A stretch of DNA of 23,512 bases, from assembly GCA_052380005.1 (NCBI GenBank), contig JBQTCJ010000069.1; one strand, written 5' to 3'. Origin of the DNA: Salinarimonas sp052380005. Lineage in GTDB: Bacteria > Pseudomonadota > Alphaproteobacteria > Rhizobiales > Beijerinckiaceae. Below the pieces are notes generated by a model that made no database searches, was not told the origin of the DNA, and worked only from the letters and a program-made list of their open reading frames with translations. The position numbers were made by a program, and so were the translations under genes. This document shows positions 16,070 to 23,512 of the stretch, piece after piece (positions within the stretch are counted from its first letter, which is position 1; each line of letters begins with the position of its first letter).

Positions 16070-17890
16070 GTGAGCGACAACAGAAGGTCCGAGGGACCCC
16101 GCGCAACGCCCAGCGATCATCCGCAGCCCGATCTCGAGGCGATGTCGCACAACATGGCGCGCCTCGTCGAGGAATACGGCAAGGCCACCGCCGCCTACCT
16201 CAAGCCGATCGAGGAGCGCCGCGCCAAGGCCGGCATGGCCGACGAGATGTCGGACATGGTCAAGACGCTCGTCCACGTCACCGAGCGCTGGCTGATCGAC
16301 CCGCAGAAGGCGATCGAGGCGCAGGCGCGGCTGGGCGCCTCCTTCTTCGACATCTGGTCGTCCTCCCTGCGCCGGATGCAGGGCGAGGACGTCGCCCCCG
16401 CCGCGGCGCCGGACCCGAAGGACGCGCGCTTCAAGGACGCGGAGTGGTCCGACAACGCCTATTTCGACTTCCTCAAGCAGGCCTACCTCGCCACCTCCCG
16501 CTGGGCGGAGAGCATGGTCGAGGACGCGGAGGGCATCGACGAGGCCACCCGCCAGAAGGCGCGCTTCTACGTCCGCCAGATGTCGAGCGCGCTCTCGCCC
16601 TCGAACTTCCTCGGCACGAACCCCGAGCTGATCCGCGAGACCATGCGCGAATCGGGCGCGAACCTCGTGCGCGGCATGCAGATGCTCGCCGAGGACATCG
16701 AGGCCGGCGGTGGCGAATTGAAGATCCGCCAGTCCGACCCGGGCCGCTTCCAGGTCGGCGTCAATCTGGCCACCACGCCCGGCAAGGTGGTCTTCCGCAA
16801 CGAGCTGATCGAGCTGCTGCAGTACACGCCCACGACCGACACGGTCCTGAAGCGGCCGCTGCTGATCGTTCCGCCGTGGATCAACAAGTTCTACATCCTC
16901 GACCTCAACGAGCAGAAGAGCTTCATCCGCTGGGCGGTCTCGCAGGGGCTGACCGTCTTCTGCATCTCCTGGGTGAACCCGGACGCGCGCCTCGCGGAGA
17001 AGAGCTTCGAGCACTACATGCGCGAGGGCGTCTTCGCCGCCCTCGACGCCATCGAGCAGGCGACCGGCGAGAAGAGGGTCACCGCCATCGGCTATTGCGT
17101 GGGCGGGACGCTGCTGTCCACGGCGCTCGGCTACATGGCGGCGACGAAGGACGACCGCATCGCCTCGGCGACGCTGTTCACGACGCAGGTCGACTTCACC
17201 CACGCCGGGGACCTCAAGGTCTTCGCCGACGAGGTGGGGATCAAGGCGATAGAGGAGACGATGAAGGCGCGCGGCTATCTCGAGGGCTCGCGCATGGCCT
17301 CGGCCTTCAACATGCTGCGGCCCAACGACCTGATCTGGCCCTACATCGTCAACGTCTACCTCAAGGGCCAGGCGCCCTTCCCCTTCGACCTGCTCTACTG
17401 GAACTCGGATTCGACGCGCATGCCCGCGGCGAACCACTCGTTCTACCTGCGCAACTGCTACCTCGAGAACAACCTCAGCCGCGGCAAGGTGACGATCGGC
17501 GGCAAGAAGATCGACCTGAAGAAGGTGAAGATCCCGATCTTCAACCTCGCCACCCGCGAGGACCACATCGCCCCGGCGAAATCGGTCTTCCTCGGCTGCT
17601 CGGCCTTCGGCGGCCCGGTCGAGTACGTGCTCGCGGGCTCGGGCCACATCGCCGGCGTCGTCAACCCGCCCGCGAAGCCGAAGTACCAGTACTGGACCGG
17701 GGCCGAGCCCGAGGGCGAGCTCGAGGACTGGATCGCGCAGGCGAAGGAGCATCCCGGTACCTGGTGGCCCTACTGGTTCTCCTGGATCGAGGCGCAGGCC
17801 CCCGAGCGGGTCCCGGCCCGCGAGCCCGGCGGCGGCAAGCTGCCCCCGCTCGGGGACGCGCCGGGAACCTACGTGCTCGTGAAGTCCTGA
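16070..17890 (+). CDS. phaC: Class I poly(3-hydroxyalkanoate) synthase
   Basis: A 606-residue PHA synthase that polymerises 3-hydroxyacyl-CoA on the surface of storage granules. The alpha/beta-hydrolase core carries the lipase-like box GYCVGGT with catalytic cysteine 343. The aspartate is D498 in ATREDHIAP and the histidine is H526 in GSGHIAG. The conserved PPWINKFYILDL segment is at about residues 266-277. Length fits class I, so no PhaE or PhaR subunit is needed. I prefer GTG 16070, preceded by GGAAGGGAAG; ATG 16142, 24 codons in, is an alternative. phaA, phaB and phasins are not in the window, so the substrate-supply genes are elsewhere. Confidence 0.97.
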   Translation: MSDNRRSEGPRATPSDHPQPDLEAMSHNMARLVEEYGKATAAYLKPIEERRAKAGMADEMSDMVKTLVHVTERWLIDPQKAIEAQARLGASFFDIWSSSLRRMQGEDVAPAAAPDPKDARFKDAEWSDNAYFDFLKQAYLATSRWAESMVEDAEGIDEATRQKARFYVRQMSSALSPSNFLGTNPELIRETMRESGANLVRGMQMLAEDIEAGGGELKIRQSDPGRFQVGVNLATTPGKVVFRNELIELLQYTPTTDTVLKRPLLIVPPWINKFYILDLNEQKSFIRWAVSQGLTVFCISWVNPDARLAEKSFEHYMREGVFAALDAIEQATGEKRVTAIGYCVGGTLLSTALGYMAATKDDRIASATLFTTQVDFTHAGDLKVFADEVGIKAIEETMKARGYLEGSRMASAFNMLRPNDLIWPYIVNVYLKGQAPFPFDLLYWNSDSTRMPAANHSFYLRNCYLENNLSRGKVTIGGKKIDLKKVKIPIFNLATREDHIAPAKSVFLGCSAFGGPVEYVLAGSGHIAGVVNPPAKPKYQYWTGAEPEGELEDWIAQAKEHPGTWWPYWFSWIEAQAPERVPAREPGGGKLPPLGDAPGTYVLVKS

Positions 17891-17954
17891 CCGAGCACGG
17901 ATCGCCGCCGCCGGCGAGCGGGCACGCCGCGGCGCGCTTGAATCTCGCGCGATA

Positions 17955-17968
17955 TGTTGATACCAACA
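17955..17968. promoter_or_regulatory. Candidate MarR operator
   Basis: TGTTGATACCAACA is palindromic at 12 of 14 positions (TGTTG-N4-CAACA). It ends four bases before the MarR start codon, where a self-repressing regulator would block transcription or initiation. A TTGAAT at 17938-17943 could be part of the promoter. Confidence 0.5.
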
Positions 17969-17972
17969 CGTC

Positions 17973-18452
17973 ATGCCGACACGCATGCCCGATCGCCTGG
18001 AGCCCGACACCGTCCGCCACGTCGCGACCACCTGCCTGTGCCTGCATGCGCAGCGGGCGGCGCGGGCGCTGGCGCGGCTGTTCGACAATGCTCTGCGGCC
18101 GCTCGGGCTGACGAACGGGCAGTTCTCGCTGCTGATGGCGCTCAACCGCCCCGACCCGCCGACGATCGGCGCGCTCGCGCCCTTTCTCGCCATGGACCGC
18201 ACCTCGCTGACGGCCGCTCTCAAGCCGCTGGAGCGCCGTGGGCTCGTGCGGGTCGAGGCCGCCGCGCACGACCGGCGCAGCCGCGTGGTGGCGATCACGC
18301 CCGAGGGCGTCGCCCTGCTGCGCGAGGCGCTGCCGATCTGGCGGGAGACGCACGCCCGCCTCGACGCGACGCTGGGCGACGAGATGTCGGACCGGCTGCG
18401 GGAGGGCTTGCGGGAGGTTCCGCAGGCCGCCGCGGCGGAAGCCGATGGATGA
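17973..18452 (+). CDS. MarR-family transcriptional regulator
   Basis: A 159-residue winged-helix regulator, normally a dimer that binds palindromic DNA and is released by a small ligand or oxidant. The DNA-binding domain covers about 50-108: helices in TNGQFSLLMALNR and TIGALAPFLAMDRTSLTAALKPLERRGLV, then the wing with HDRRSRVVAITPEG. Two cysteines, C21 and C23 in TTCLCLHAQRAARA, lie at the dimer helix. This CxC pattern is common in one MarR subgroup and could sense oxidants, which is inference. ATG 17973 has no ribosome site; ATG 17985 is an alternative. The likely target is itself and possibly the beta-propeller gene 64 bases downstream. Confidence 0.92.
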   Translation: MPTRMPDRLEPDTVRHVATTCLCLHAQRAARALARLFDNALRPLGLTNGQFSLLMALNRPDPPTIGALAPFLAMDRTSLTAALKPLERRGLVRVEAAAHDRRSRVVAITPEGVALLREALPIWRETHARLDATLGDEMSDRLREGLREVPQAAAAEADG

Positions 18453-18516
18453 GGCGCGGGCACGGCGCCGGTTCGCGGCCCGGTGCACCGCCGTCTCCAA
18501 CACGGGAGGACGCGCC

Positions 18517-19680
18517 ATGGCGCGAGGCGAGATCCGGGTTCTGGTCGGCACCACCAAGGGCGTCTTCGTCGTCTCGGGACGCGAGGAGCGCACCGCCTGG
18601 CGCGTGGAGGGCCCCTTCTGCGACGGCTGGCCCATCAACCACGTGATCGGCGATCCCGAGACCGGGACACTCTGGGCCGGCGGCGGCGGGGCCTTCCACG
18701 GCGCCGGCGTCTGGCGCTCGCGGGACGGCGGCGCGAGCTGGAGCGTGGTGCGGCTCACGTCCGGCCAGATGGACGCGTGGGCGGCGGCCGACGCGGACTT
18801 CGCCGCGATGGTCGGCTGGACCGACGCGCCCCTGCCCTTCGGCGACGCCTTCTCGCAGGTCTGGAGCCTGTGCTTCGCGCACGGGGCGCTGTGGGCCGGC
18901 ACGAAGCCCGCGAGCCTCCTCGTCAGCCGCGACGGCGGGGAGACCTGGGCACGCGTGGAGAGCCTCACCGACCATCCGTCCGCGCAGAGCTGGAACCCGG
19001 GCGCCGCCGGCCTCGTGCTGCACACGATCGTGCCGCACCCGACCGATCCGGCGAAGCTGTGGATCGGCATCTCGGCGGCGGGCGTCTTCGCCACCGAGGA
19101 CGGCGGGGCGACGTGGGAGCGGCGCAACCGCGTCTCCAACGCGGAGGCCTGCCACGGCCATACGCATCCGGCGGCGCCACGCGACGGCGAGATCGGGCAC
19201 TGCGTCCACAACATGATGCGCGCCCCCGGCGAGGGGGACGTGCTCTACCAGCAGAACCACCACGGCGTCTGGCGTTCCGCCGACGGCGGGCGCAGCTGGG
19301 ACGACGTGACGGACGGCCTGCCCTCGACCTTCGGATTCCCCATCCGCGTGCACCCGCGGGACGCGCGCACGGTCTGGACGTTCCCGCTCAACGGCGACAG
19401 CGCCGGGCGCTTCCCGCCCGACGCCGCGGCGGCGGTCTGGCGCTCCCGCGACGGTGGCGAGACCTGGGCCGACCTGCGCACCGGCCTGCCGCAGACCTCC
19501 TGCTACTTCACGGTGCTGCGCCAGGCGATGGCGGGCGACGCACGCGAGCCGGCGGGCGTCTACTTCGGCACGAACTCGGGCTCGGTCTTCGCCAGCCGCG
19601 ACGAGGGCGAGCGCTGGGAGGAGATCGCCCGCCACCTGCCGACGATCCTATCGGTCGAGACCGTGGAGGTCGGCGGCTGA
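18517..19680 (+). CDS. BNR/Asp-box beta-propeller protein (sialidase-like or VPS10-like fold)
   Basis: A 387-residue protein with six Asp-box repeats of the form S-x-D-G-G-x-x-W: SRDGGASW, SRDGGETW, TEDGGATW, SADGGRSW, SRDGGETW and SRDEGERW. They are spaced along the whole protein, which points to a beta-propeller. There is no signal peptide (start MARGEIRVLVGTTKGVF), so it is probably cytoplasmic. Related proteins are often labelled exo-alpha-sialidase or glycosyl hydrolase, but the sialidase arginine triad is not evident, so I do not claim an enzyme. Histidines and cysteines cluster in EACHGHTHP and GHCVHNMM, which might bind metal. ATG 18517 has GGGAGGA six bases upstream. It may form an operon with marR. 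Confidence 0.88.
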   Translation: MARGEIRVLVGTTKGVFVVSGREERTAWRVEGPFCDGWPINHVIGDPETGTLWAGGGGAFHGAGVWRSRDGGASWSVVRLTSGQMDAWAAADADFAAMVGWTDAPLPFGDAFSQVWSLCFAHGALWAGTKPASLLVSRDGGETWARVESLTDHPSAQSWNPGAAGLVLHTIVPHPTDPAKLWIGISAAGVFATEDGGATWERRNRVSNAEACHGHTHPAAPRDGEIGHCVHNMMRAPGEGDVLYQQNHHGVWRSADGGRSWDDVTDGLPSTFGFPIRVHPRDARTVWTFPLNGDSAGRFPPDAAAAVWRSRDGGETWADLRTGLPQTSCYFTVLRQAMAGDAREPAGVYFGTNSGSVFASRDEGERWEEIARHLPTILSVETVEVGG

Positions 19681-19757
19681 GCGGGACGGGCGCGTGGCTC
19701 TTCCCGCGGGCGCCGGGGCGCCCTATCACTGTGGGACGAAGCGACCTGGGCCGTCTC

Positions 19758-20288
19758 ATGCGCAAGCTCGTCAAGATCCTGCACTCGATCGCCGCCGGCG
19801 GGCTCATCGGCGGGCTCGGCGCCTATGCGGCCCTGCTCCTGGCGGGGCCGCAGGAGACGGCGGACGCCTATGCCGACCTGCGCCAGTCCATCGCCGTCCT
19901 GAGCAACTGGGTCGTCCTCCCCTCGCTCGCGGTCGCCCTCGTCTCCGGGCTCCTCTCGATGATCGTTCATCGCCCCTTCCTCGACACGGGCTGGGTGTGG
20001 ATCAAGGCGGGGCTCGGCATCCTCATGTTCAAGGGCACGCTGACGATCGTCAGCGCGAAGGCGGACTACGCCGCGACGATGGCCGCGCGGATGGCGGCAG
20101 GAGAAGCGCCGCCGGATGCGCTCGCCGGCATGATCCGGCTCGAATGGGGAACGCTCGCCGTCGTCTTCGCCATCGCGGTGGCGAACGTCGTGCTCGGCAT
20201 CTGGCGCCCGCGCCTCGTGCGCATCCCCGACGCGGGGAGCCGCGGACGCGGAGCGCCGGCCACCGCTTCCGGCGAGGCGGCGCGTTAA
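19758..20288 (+). CDS. DUF2269-like integral membrane protein
   Basis: A 176-residue inner-membrane protein with four predicted helices at about 8-29, 47-70, 78-98 and 130-148. Between helices 3 and 4 is a hydrophilic loop of about 30 residues. The layout, including KILHSIAAGGLIGGLGAYAALL and the second helix VVLPSLAVALVSGLLSM, matches what I recall of DUF2269 proteins, whose function is unknown. The C-terminal 25 residues are basic and low-complexity. ATG 19758 is chosen; GTG 19731 in the same frame is possible, and neither has a strong ribosome site. It is 77 bases after the beta-propeller gene and may belong to that operon. Confidence 0.75.
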   Translation: MRKLVKILHSIAAGGLIGGLGAYAALLLAGPQETADAYADLRQSIAVLSNWVVLPSLAVALVSGLLSMIVHRPFLDTGWVWIKAGLGILMFKGTLTIVSAKADYAATMAARMAAGEAPPDALAGMIRLEWGTLAVVFAIAVANVVLGIWRPRLVRIPDAGSRGRGAPATASGEAAR

Positions 20289-20358
20289 CCACGACGACTG
20301 TCCTGCGAAGAATCGTTTCGTCCCGTCTCGCCCTGTGCGGCGCAGCACGCTAAGCTCG

Positions 20359-20374
20359 TTAACGCATCGTTAAC
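20359..20374. promoter_or_regulatory. Candidate CtrA box, perfect TTAA-N7-TTAAC
   Basis: TTAACGCATCGTTAAC fits the alphaproteobacterial CtrA consensus exactly. It is 14 bases before the ATG of the 798-residue membrane protein, which is close for an activating -35 position and would fit repression, or a later true start. CtrA binding is inferred. Confidence 0.55.
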
Positions 20375-20388
20375 GTTTGGAGCTTGCG

Positions 20389-22785
20389 ATGAGGCGGCTC
20401 GAGGTCGAGAGGGACAAGCGGGTCCCGGGCGGACGCGCCTGGCTGGTCGTCACCGGCCAGCCCGCCCCGGCTCGCGTGATCCGCATCAGCCGCGACGTCG
20501 CCGGCGCTCCGTTCCTGGGGCCCGACGGGTGGTCGTCCGGGCGCGCGGACCTGCCGGTCGGCGGCGCCGTGGTGCAGGACGGGACGCTGCGCATCCCGCT
20601 CGGTCCCGACATCGTCGACCGGATCGCCGAGGACGAGCTCGTCCGAATTGCGCTGCCCGAGCTCGGCATCGAGGAGGAGATCGTCTGGCCCGCGATCCCC
20701 GCCGCGCCGCGATCGAGCGGCCACCGCATCGTCGAGCCGACCGCCGAGGCGCGGGTCCCGCCCCCGATCGACACGAGGCCGGCCACGCCGCCGCCTCCCG
20801 CGGCGGAGCCTCCCTCCGCTCCCGGGCCGGACCGGTCGCCGGGGACCTCGGACGACCCGGCGTCCGGTCGGTCCGCGTCGGACGCGGCCGACCAGAACGC
20901 CGTCCGCGCCGCCGATGGCGACCGGGCCGATGGCGACCGGGTCGATCGAAGGCGCAGTGACGCCGATGTCCCCCGCCCGCCGCCGCGCCGCTGGCGGCGG
21001 TCGCTCGCCGCGGCCGCGCTCCTCCTCCTCGCCCTCGGCGCCCTGGCGATCCTCGCGCTCGTCGCCCTCGTGCCGCTGGAGACCGAGCGCGCGCGTGTCG
21101 TCTTCACCGGCCCGGCCGGCGGCCCGTTCACGCCGCAGGTCCACGAGGCGGGCCTGCGCCGCGCGGCCTCGGTGCGCTGGCTCGAGCCCCACGTCCTGCG
21201 CGAGGCACCCCTCCTCGACACGCCGACGGCGGATCCGGCGCTCGACCTCGCGCTGGCCGAAGGCCCGGCGCTGGGCTGGACCCTCGCCGTACGCCCGGGC
21301 GCGGAGGCGGTGCTGCTCGACGCCGGCACGCACGATCGCTCGATCCTGCTGGTGGAGCGTCGCTTCGGCATCGAGTTCCCCGTCACGATCCCGGTCCGCT
21401 TCGTGGTCGAGCCGGGTCCCGCGCAGATCGTGACGGACCCGGCCGACGGCATCGTCTTCCGCGGCCCCGTGGGCGGACCCTTCGTCGCAGCCGAGAACCG
21501 CGTGCGGCTGTCGAACCCCGCGCTTCGCCCCGCCGACTGGGAGGTCGCGAACGCGCCCGGCTGGCTCGTCGTCGATGGCGCGGGCGGCCGGCTCGAGCCG
21601 CGCGCACGGGCGGAGCTCGTCCTCGCGACGGCGCCGGCGGCGGACACGCTGCAGCCGGGGACGCACAGCGGCACGCTCGCGGTCGCGGAGGCCGGCGGAC
21701 GCCACACCCACCTCGTGCCCGTGCGCCTGGAGATCACGCCCCCGCGCGTCGGCCTGGAGCCCGACGTCATCGCCTTCTCCGGCGAGGAGGGCGGCCCCTT
21801 CACGCCGCTCGCCGGCGAGTTCCTGGTCTCGACGGATGCGACGCGCGTGCGCTGGCGCATCGTCGAGGGATCCGGTGCCTGGGTGGCGGCCGCGCCCGCG
21901 GACGGCGAGACGGCCAACGCCACGCCGGCGCGCATCCGCATCACGCCGTCGGATGCGGCCCGGGCGCTGCCCCCGGGCACCTACGAGCGTCGCCTGGCGG
22001 TCCTCCTCGACGGGGGCGCGACGATGGCGCGGACCGTGCGGCTCGTCGTGTGGCCCCGCCCGGACTGGGCGCTCGCCTGCGACGGCGCCGCCGGCTTCCG
22101 CTTCGACGGCGACCGGCCGGACGGGCGCCCGTTCATGGACGACTCGGCCTTCCTGGACGTCACGGCGCTCGAGGAGGGCATCGGCGCCTGCGGGCGCGTG
22201 GCGGGAGCCTCCCCGGAGGATGCGCGCCGCACCGAGGTCCAGCTCGGACGCCTCCTCGCGGAGCGCGCCGTCCGCAAGGCGCGACGCGGCGACCGCGCGG
22301 GTGCGGCATCGGACATGAGGCGGGCGACGGACCTCTGGCGCAGCGCGGCGCAGCGCGGATCCGCCTACGCCATGAACCTGCTCGGTGCGCATGCCGGAGG
22401 CACCTTCAACAGGGCGGCGGGCTACGCCTTCGTCTCCCCGGACCGGGCCCAGGCCACGGAATGGTGGCGGCGCGCCGCCGACCGCGGCAACGTCATCGCG
22501 CAGGCGAACTACGCCGTGGAGCTGCTGCGGGGGGAGGTCGTGCGCCGGGACGTGCGCCGTGCCCTGACGCTGCTGCGCGCGGCGAGCGCCCGAGGCTACG
22601 AGCGCGCGACCTACGTCCTGGGCGAGGCGCTCTACTACGACTATCCGAGCGAGGTTCCCGAGGACGTCGTGACGGGGCTGCGCCTCCTCCAGCAGGTCGC
22701 CTGCGCCGAGCCGGCGGCCATGGAGGTCATCGACCGCGAGATCGCGCGCGGGCGGCTCCCGCAGCGGACTCGGCCGCGCTGCTGA
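20389..22785 (+). CDS. Membrane protein with Ig/BACON-like repeats and Sel1-like repeats
   Basis: A 798-residue protein with an unusual domain order. Residues 1-104 form a beta-rich cytoplasmic domain that I do not recognise. A Pro/Asp-rich linker runs from 105 to 200, and a single membrane helix (about 205-229) follows the basic RRWRRS, giving an N-in topology. In the periplasm three repeats of about 105 residues each begin with a related motif: VVFTGPAGGPFTP (237-249), IVFRGPVGGPFVA (355-367) and IAFSGEEGGPFTP (461-473); they look like Ig-like or BACON domains. The C-terminal part (about 625-775) has Sel1/TPR-like helices, such as EWWRRAADRGNVIAQANYAV. ATG 20389 has GGAG six bases upstream. 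It probably serves as a binding or scaffold protein; function is unknown. Confidence 0.8.
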   Translation: MRRLEVERDKRVPGGRAWLVVTGQPAPARVIRISRDVAGAPFLGPDGWSSGRADLPVGGAVVQDGTLRIPLGPDIVDRIAEDELVRIALPELGIEEEIVWPAIPAAPRSSGHRIVEPTAEARVPPPIDTRPATPPPPAAEPPSAPGPDRSPGTSDDPASGRSASDAADQNAVRAADGDRADGDRVDRRRSDADVPRPPPRRWRRSLAAAALLLLALGALAILALVALVPLETERARVVFTGPAGGPFTPQVHEAGLRRAASVRWLEPHVLREAPLLDTPTADPALDLALAEGPALGWTLAVRPGAEAVLLDAGTHDRSILLVERRFGIEFPVTIPVRFVVEPGPAQIVTDPADGIVFRGPVGGPFVAAENRVRLSNPALRPADWEVANAPGWLVVDGAGGRLEPRARAELVLATAPAADTLQPGTHSGTLAVAEAGGRHTHLVPVRLEITPPRVGLEPDVIAFSGEEGGPFTPLAGEFLVSTDATRVRWRIVEGSGAWVAAAPADGETANATPARIRITPSDAARALPPGTYERRLAVLLDGGATMARTVRLVVWPRPDWALACDGAAGFRFDGDRPDGRPFMDDSAFLDVTALEEGIGACGRVAGASPEDARRTEVQLGRLLAERAVRKARRGDRAGAASDMRRATDLWRSAAQRGSAYAMNLLGAHAGGTFNRAAGYAFVSPDRAQATEWWRRAADRGNVIAQANYAVELLRGEVVRRDVRRALTLLRAASARGYERATYVLGEALYYDYPSEVPEDVVTGLRLLQQVACAEPAAMEVIDREIARGRLPQRTRPRC

Positions 22786-22968
22786 GATCACGGCCGAGGC
22801 CGAATTCGAATCGTGGCGATTGCATGGCGAGGACGCCTGCGGTTAACGTTCACTAAGGAAGGCATGAGCCGACTGCACGTTGGCCCATCGTCGACCGGAA
22901 AACCAAAGAGCACGGCTTGATCCTGGGATCGTCCGCTGCCTTGATCACGCCGACGGGGGCGGTCGTCC

Positions 22969-23512
22969 ATGCCGGAAAGCAACGTGTTCGTGCGCGGCAA
23001 CGCGCTGAGCGGTCTCAGTGAGACCCAGGTCGGCGGCGAATCGGTCCTCGACACCTATGAGCGTGTCATACCACGCCTGCGTGCGCTCGCCGGAGACGAA
23101 GCCGCGGCTCTGTTCGCGCGGCCCGCGGTCATGCGCGGCAACGGCGAGACGCAGACGAGCGTGTCCTGGTACGTGCCCCGGGCGGGCGCGGTTCGAGCCT
23201 GGTCGGCGCTCTCGGCCGACGAGCGGATCCAGGTCGGTGCCGAGATCCGCAGCCGGCTCGACCGGCTGCGTGCGGCGTTCGACGACCCCGAGATCGGCGA
23301 CACGGTGCAGAGCTGGCTCGCGATCCCCTCGCTCGAGCAGGACCTGGTGCTCGTCGGCGGCGAGCCGCATCTCCTCAACTGGGGCCTCGTGCCCGAATCG
23401 GTCGCGGACGACGCGTCGGCGCGCCACGCGCATTTCCGCCGGACGCTCGGCCTCTTCGGCGCCGAGGAGACGTCGTCCCCGCGGATCGGCTCGCGCGCGG
23501 CCTCGGCCGGGG
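22969..23512 (+). CDS. SrfA-like protein, N-terminal part, cut by the window edge
   Basis: An open frame of 181 codons with no stop before the end of the window. The protein starts MPESNVFVRGNALSGLSETQ and has two stretches that recall SrfA proteins of srfABC loci: SVSWYVPRAGAVRAWSALSADER (residues 65-87, in two blocks WYVP and VRAWSAL) and LVLVGGEPHLLNWGLVP (125-141). The match is from memory and no search was run. There is no signal peptide or membrane helix in the visible part. It follows the Sel1/BACON-like gene by 183 bases on the same strand. The ribosome site is weak (GGGGG about nine bases before ATG 22969). Confidence 0.6.
   Translation, partial: MPESNVFVRGNALSGLSETQVGGESVLDTYERVIPRLRALAGDEAAALFARPAVMRGNGETQTSVSWYVPRAGAVRAWSALSADERIQVGAEIRSRLDRLRAAFDDPEIGDTVQSWLAIPSLEQDLVLVGGEPHLLNWGLVPESVADDASARHAHFRRTLGLFGAEETSSPRIGSRAASAG

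Noticed and set aside
15925..18463. 987-codon minus-strand frame across phaC
   Set aside because: Antisense to phaC, whose catalytic triad is intact; the product is shadow-like.
18517..19680. Naming the Asp-box protein a sialidase
   Set aside because: Asp boxes give the propeller fold, not the activity; no arginine triad or FRIP-like motif is evident and there is no signal peptide.

Overview
The window looks like the chromosome of a GC-rich alphaproteobacterium, most likely Hyphomicrobiales (Rhizobiales), perhaps near Methylobacteriaceae or Salinarimonadaceae. The evidence is the gene set: a pdhA-pdhB-pdhC operon whose E1 beta subunit carries its own lipoyl domain, ntrYX followed by hfq and hflX, a GAFTGA-less NtrX, paired ppx and rlmE, a class I PHA synthase, and two TTAA-N7-TTAA-type boxes that resemble CtrA sites. 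Genus is not determined. I saw no tRNA or rRNA gene, insertion sequence, CRISPR array or phage gene.

Layout. Positions 1-3365 (minus strand) hold pdhA, pdhB, a DUF5076 gene and the start of pdhC. An ftsB-like gene with a terminator-like hairpin at its stop codon follows (3495-3863). hflX, hfq, ntrX and ntrY run on the minus strand from 9371 to 3898. A block of about 400 bp without a gene (9372-9774) contains a long imperfect palindrome (about 9545-9729). Then come rlmE and ppx/gppA (minus), a single-domain response regulator (minus), a small cytochrome c (plus), a 67-residue unknown protein (minus, GTG start) and a YegS/DagK-like lipid kinase (plus). An AlaC/YfdZ-type aminotransferase and a small lipoprotein (both minus) lie back to back with phaC (plus). 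After phaC are a MarR regulator with a candidate operator, a six-Asp-box beta-propeller protein and a DUF2269-like membrane protein.

The right edge (20289-23512) is the least ordinary part. A perfect TTAA-N7-TTAAC box lies just upstream of a 798-residue membrane protein that has an N-terminal cytoplasmic segment, a proline-rich linker, one membrane helix, three Ig/BACON-like repeats and Sel1-like repeats. It is followed by a cut-off gene that resembles, from memory, the SrfA proteins of srfABC loci. This may be the start of a larger envelope-associated system that continues beyond the window.

Most of the window is core metabolism and regulation: pyruvate to acetyl-CoA, PHA storage, nitrogen/redox signalling by NtrYX, RNA regulation by Hfq, ribosome care by HflX and RlmE, and polyphosphate/ppGpp turnover. 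Family calls rest on reading motifs by eye; no database search was run.
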